The translations under genes were made by a program, and so were the position numbers. Shown here one piece after another: positions 62,889-64,000 of a stretch of 64,000 nt of DNA. Under the pieces are notes generated by a model. It made no database searches and had not been told where the DNA came from. It saw only the letters and a program-made list of their open reading frames with translations. Source of the stretch: Nigrospora sphaerica (lineage: Eukaryota > Ascomycota > Sordariomycetes > Amphisphaeriales > Apiosporaceae); NCBI GenBank assembly GCA_018287875.1, contig JAGVVL010000002.1, positions 7,874,001-7,938,000 on the forward strand, given 5' to 3'. Position 1 is the first letter of the stretch. Each line of letters begins with the position of its first letter.

Positions 62889-64000
62889 AAATGAACAGCC
62901 GCCCCAGCCCACGCTATGGCTACAGCGCCGCTTGACGACGATTCTCCTACGTACTTGCATTGCATCAGAAGGCGTCTAGGATGGACTTTGATACCCAGAA
63001 TTGGATGATGATATAGCTGGCAGCCAAAGAGGAAGAAAATTATGCCTGGCAGCAACGGGATTTCGTCCACAATCCCTTCCCCCTCCACCTTTTGCCAACA
63101 CGCCACACGCTTGCCCCTTACTTCCTGCCTACGTTGAGTGTGCATACGGAACAGCGCAGAGACAGCAAGCAGCTTGCACAACCGGCACGCTGATTCGCGC
63201 GCATGCCCTTATGCTCGTCTGCTCAAGCAAGGCCCAACCTTGGCGACAAAGCCGCCAGTCCGTGGGCCTGCTTTCCAGCTACGGTAGGCGGGGGAACCCT
63301 GGTACATGGCACGAGCAGCAGAACTTCCGCCAACCACGGCCACACGGGTCTCGGGGTTTCACTCGATATACGATGTGAGGATGGATACCCGTTGGGAGTT
63401 GTGCTCCGCCCCCATCGGGCAGCCTCGTGCCGTGGTCAGTTCCATCTAGGGATACCCCAGGCGTCGCTTCGTTTTCAGGCTGTTTGGGGTTCTTCCGGGT
63501 CCCCGTATCCAGTGTATAATAATACCCACACTTGCATCCTATGTGAGCAGCGCCATTATTGAGAGGGGGGAGAGGTTGAGACCTCGGGCCAACAAACTGG
63601 ACGCCGTTTCAAGCCACGGAGTTGCAAAGCCGCATTTCTCCTTTAAAACCGGCTGAGAAAAGTCAGGCGTCTGCCGCGCTATTTTACACCCGGCGGGCCG
63701 GGCCTCCGGCCCGCCACCAGCCATCCCGAAGCGTGCTGGCCGATGCTTCTTCTCCCTGGTGGGCTGGAAGGCCAGCAAGGACGCCCCGGTCGGGGCCTAC
63801 TGGGAAAGGGGGGACGAGGCCGGCCCCGACGGCAGGGTAAGCTGGCTGCCCCGGGTAAGACGGTCACCCGCTGCTCGCCGCAGCATCGTATCCGTCTCGG
63901 GTAGCGGCCGGGTGCCGATGCGCGGGCAGACGGCCATCTAGCCTGCTTCCACCGTCGACCTGGTCGCAGACCAATTCGAACGAGCCGGTCGGTCAGATGT
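62889..64000. other. Right-hand intergenic region, no recognised gene
   Basis: About 1.1 kb to the window edge. It contains a GC-rich hairpin (63692-63715) and another short inverted repeat (GCCCCG-GT-CGGGGC near 63784). Reading frames here lack recognisable domains. A gene may begin beyond the edge. Confidence 0.5.
63692..63715. repeat. Perfect 10-bp GC inverted repeat with 4-nt loop
   Basis: GGCGGGCCGG (63692-63701) pairs with CCGGCCCGCC (63706-63715) around GCCT. The stem is entirely G/C and would be very stable in single strands. Confidence 0.85.

Noticed and set aside
61152..62960. 602-codon minus-strand frame opposite the CTDK-I cyclin
   Set aside because: It is complementary to all three cyclin exons and their introns and has no recognisable domain.
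1..64000. tRNA, 5S rRNA, CRISPR arrays and telomeric repeats
   Set aside because: I looked for B-box-like GGTTCGA sequences outside genes, dispersed 5S-type sequence, regularly spaced repeats and TTAGGG runs and saw none; a covariance-model search would be the decisive test.

Overview
The window looks like chromosomal DNA from a filamentous ascomycete, most likely a GC-rich Sordariomycete. That placement is inference: no rRNA or other species marker is visible. The support is the mix of genes (a mitochondrial T7-type RNA polymerase ending in YFFS, Atp25, Arc1, Listerin, an INCENP/Sli15-type protein, a Tos4/Plm2-like FHA protein), short introns of about 50-110 nt with GTANGT-like donors and CTAAC/CTGAC-like branch points, strong Kozak contexts, and gene-sized intergenic gaps. 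I found no tRNA, rRNA, CRISPR array, prophage or intact transposon.

Layout. 1-8.8 kb holds ATP25 (minus, cut by the left edge) and the mitochondrial RNA polymerase RPO41 (plus), divergent from a 1-kb gap, then the V-ATPase proteolipid c'' (minus, four exons). 9.5-16 kb holds the tRNA-binding cofactor Arc1 (plus), a small secreted cysteine-rich protein (minus, three exons), a 2.5-kb gap and a secreted type-B carboxylesterase (plus, six exons). 17.2-21.8 kb is a large INCENP/Sli15-like inner centromere protein. 21.8-26 kb is gene-poor and holds a degenerate oxysterol-binding-protein C-terminus, a perfect inverted repeat, a G15 tract and a CAG/CAA microsatellite. 26-29 kb is a long J-domain protein.

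30.5-38.3 kb holds a divergent CAX-type cation/proton exchanger and the ribosome-quality-control E3 ligase Listerin (RKR1/LTN1, four exons), both minus. 39.9-42.7 kb is an unassigned, probably mitochondrial, single-TM protein with a regular nine-copy repeat of about 25 residues. 43.3-50.8 kb holds a 79-residue protein, an FHA-domain protein and a RhoGAP-domain protein that lacks the arginine finger, all minus. 50.8-57.7 kb is a gene desert of almost 7 kb. 57.7-62.9 kb holds a ribosomal-L1-domain ribosome-biogenesis factor, palmitoyl-protein thioesterase and the CTDK-I cyclin (Ctk2-like) with an RGG tail. The last 1.1 kb has no gene I recognise.

Most genes are housekeeping functions with no operon logic. 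The clearest functional pairing is ATP25/RPO41, both serving mitochondrial gene expression from one shared intergenic region. The best candidates for new biology are the nine-repeat mitochondrial protein, the CAX-like protein missing the canonical GN residues, the RhoGAP without an arginine finger, and a possible mitochondrial-type in-frame leader upstream of Arc1's ATG. I did not find a multi-gene novel system.
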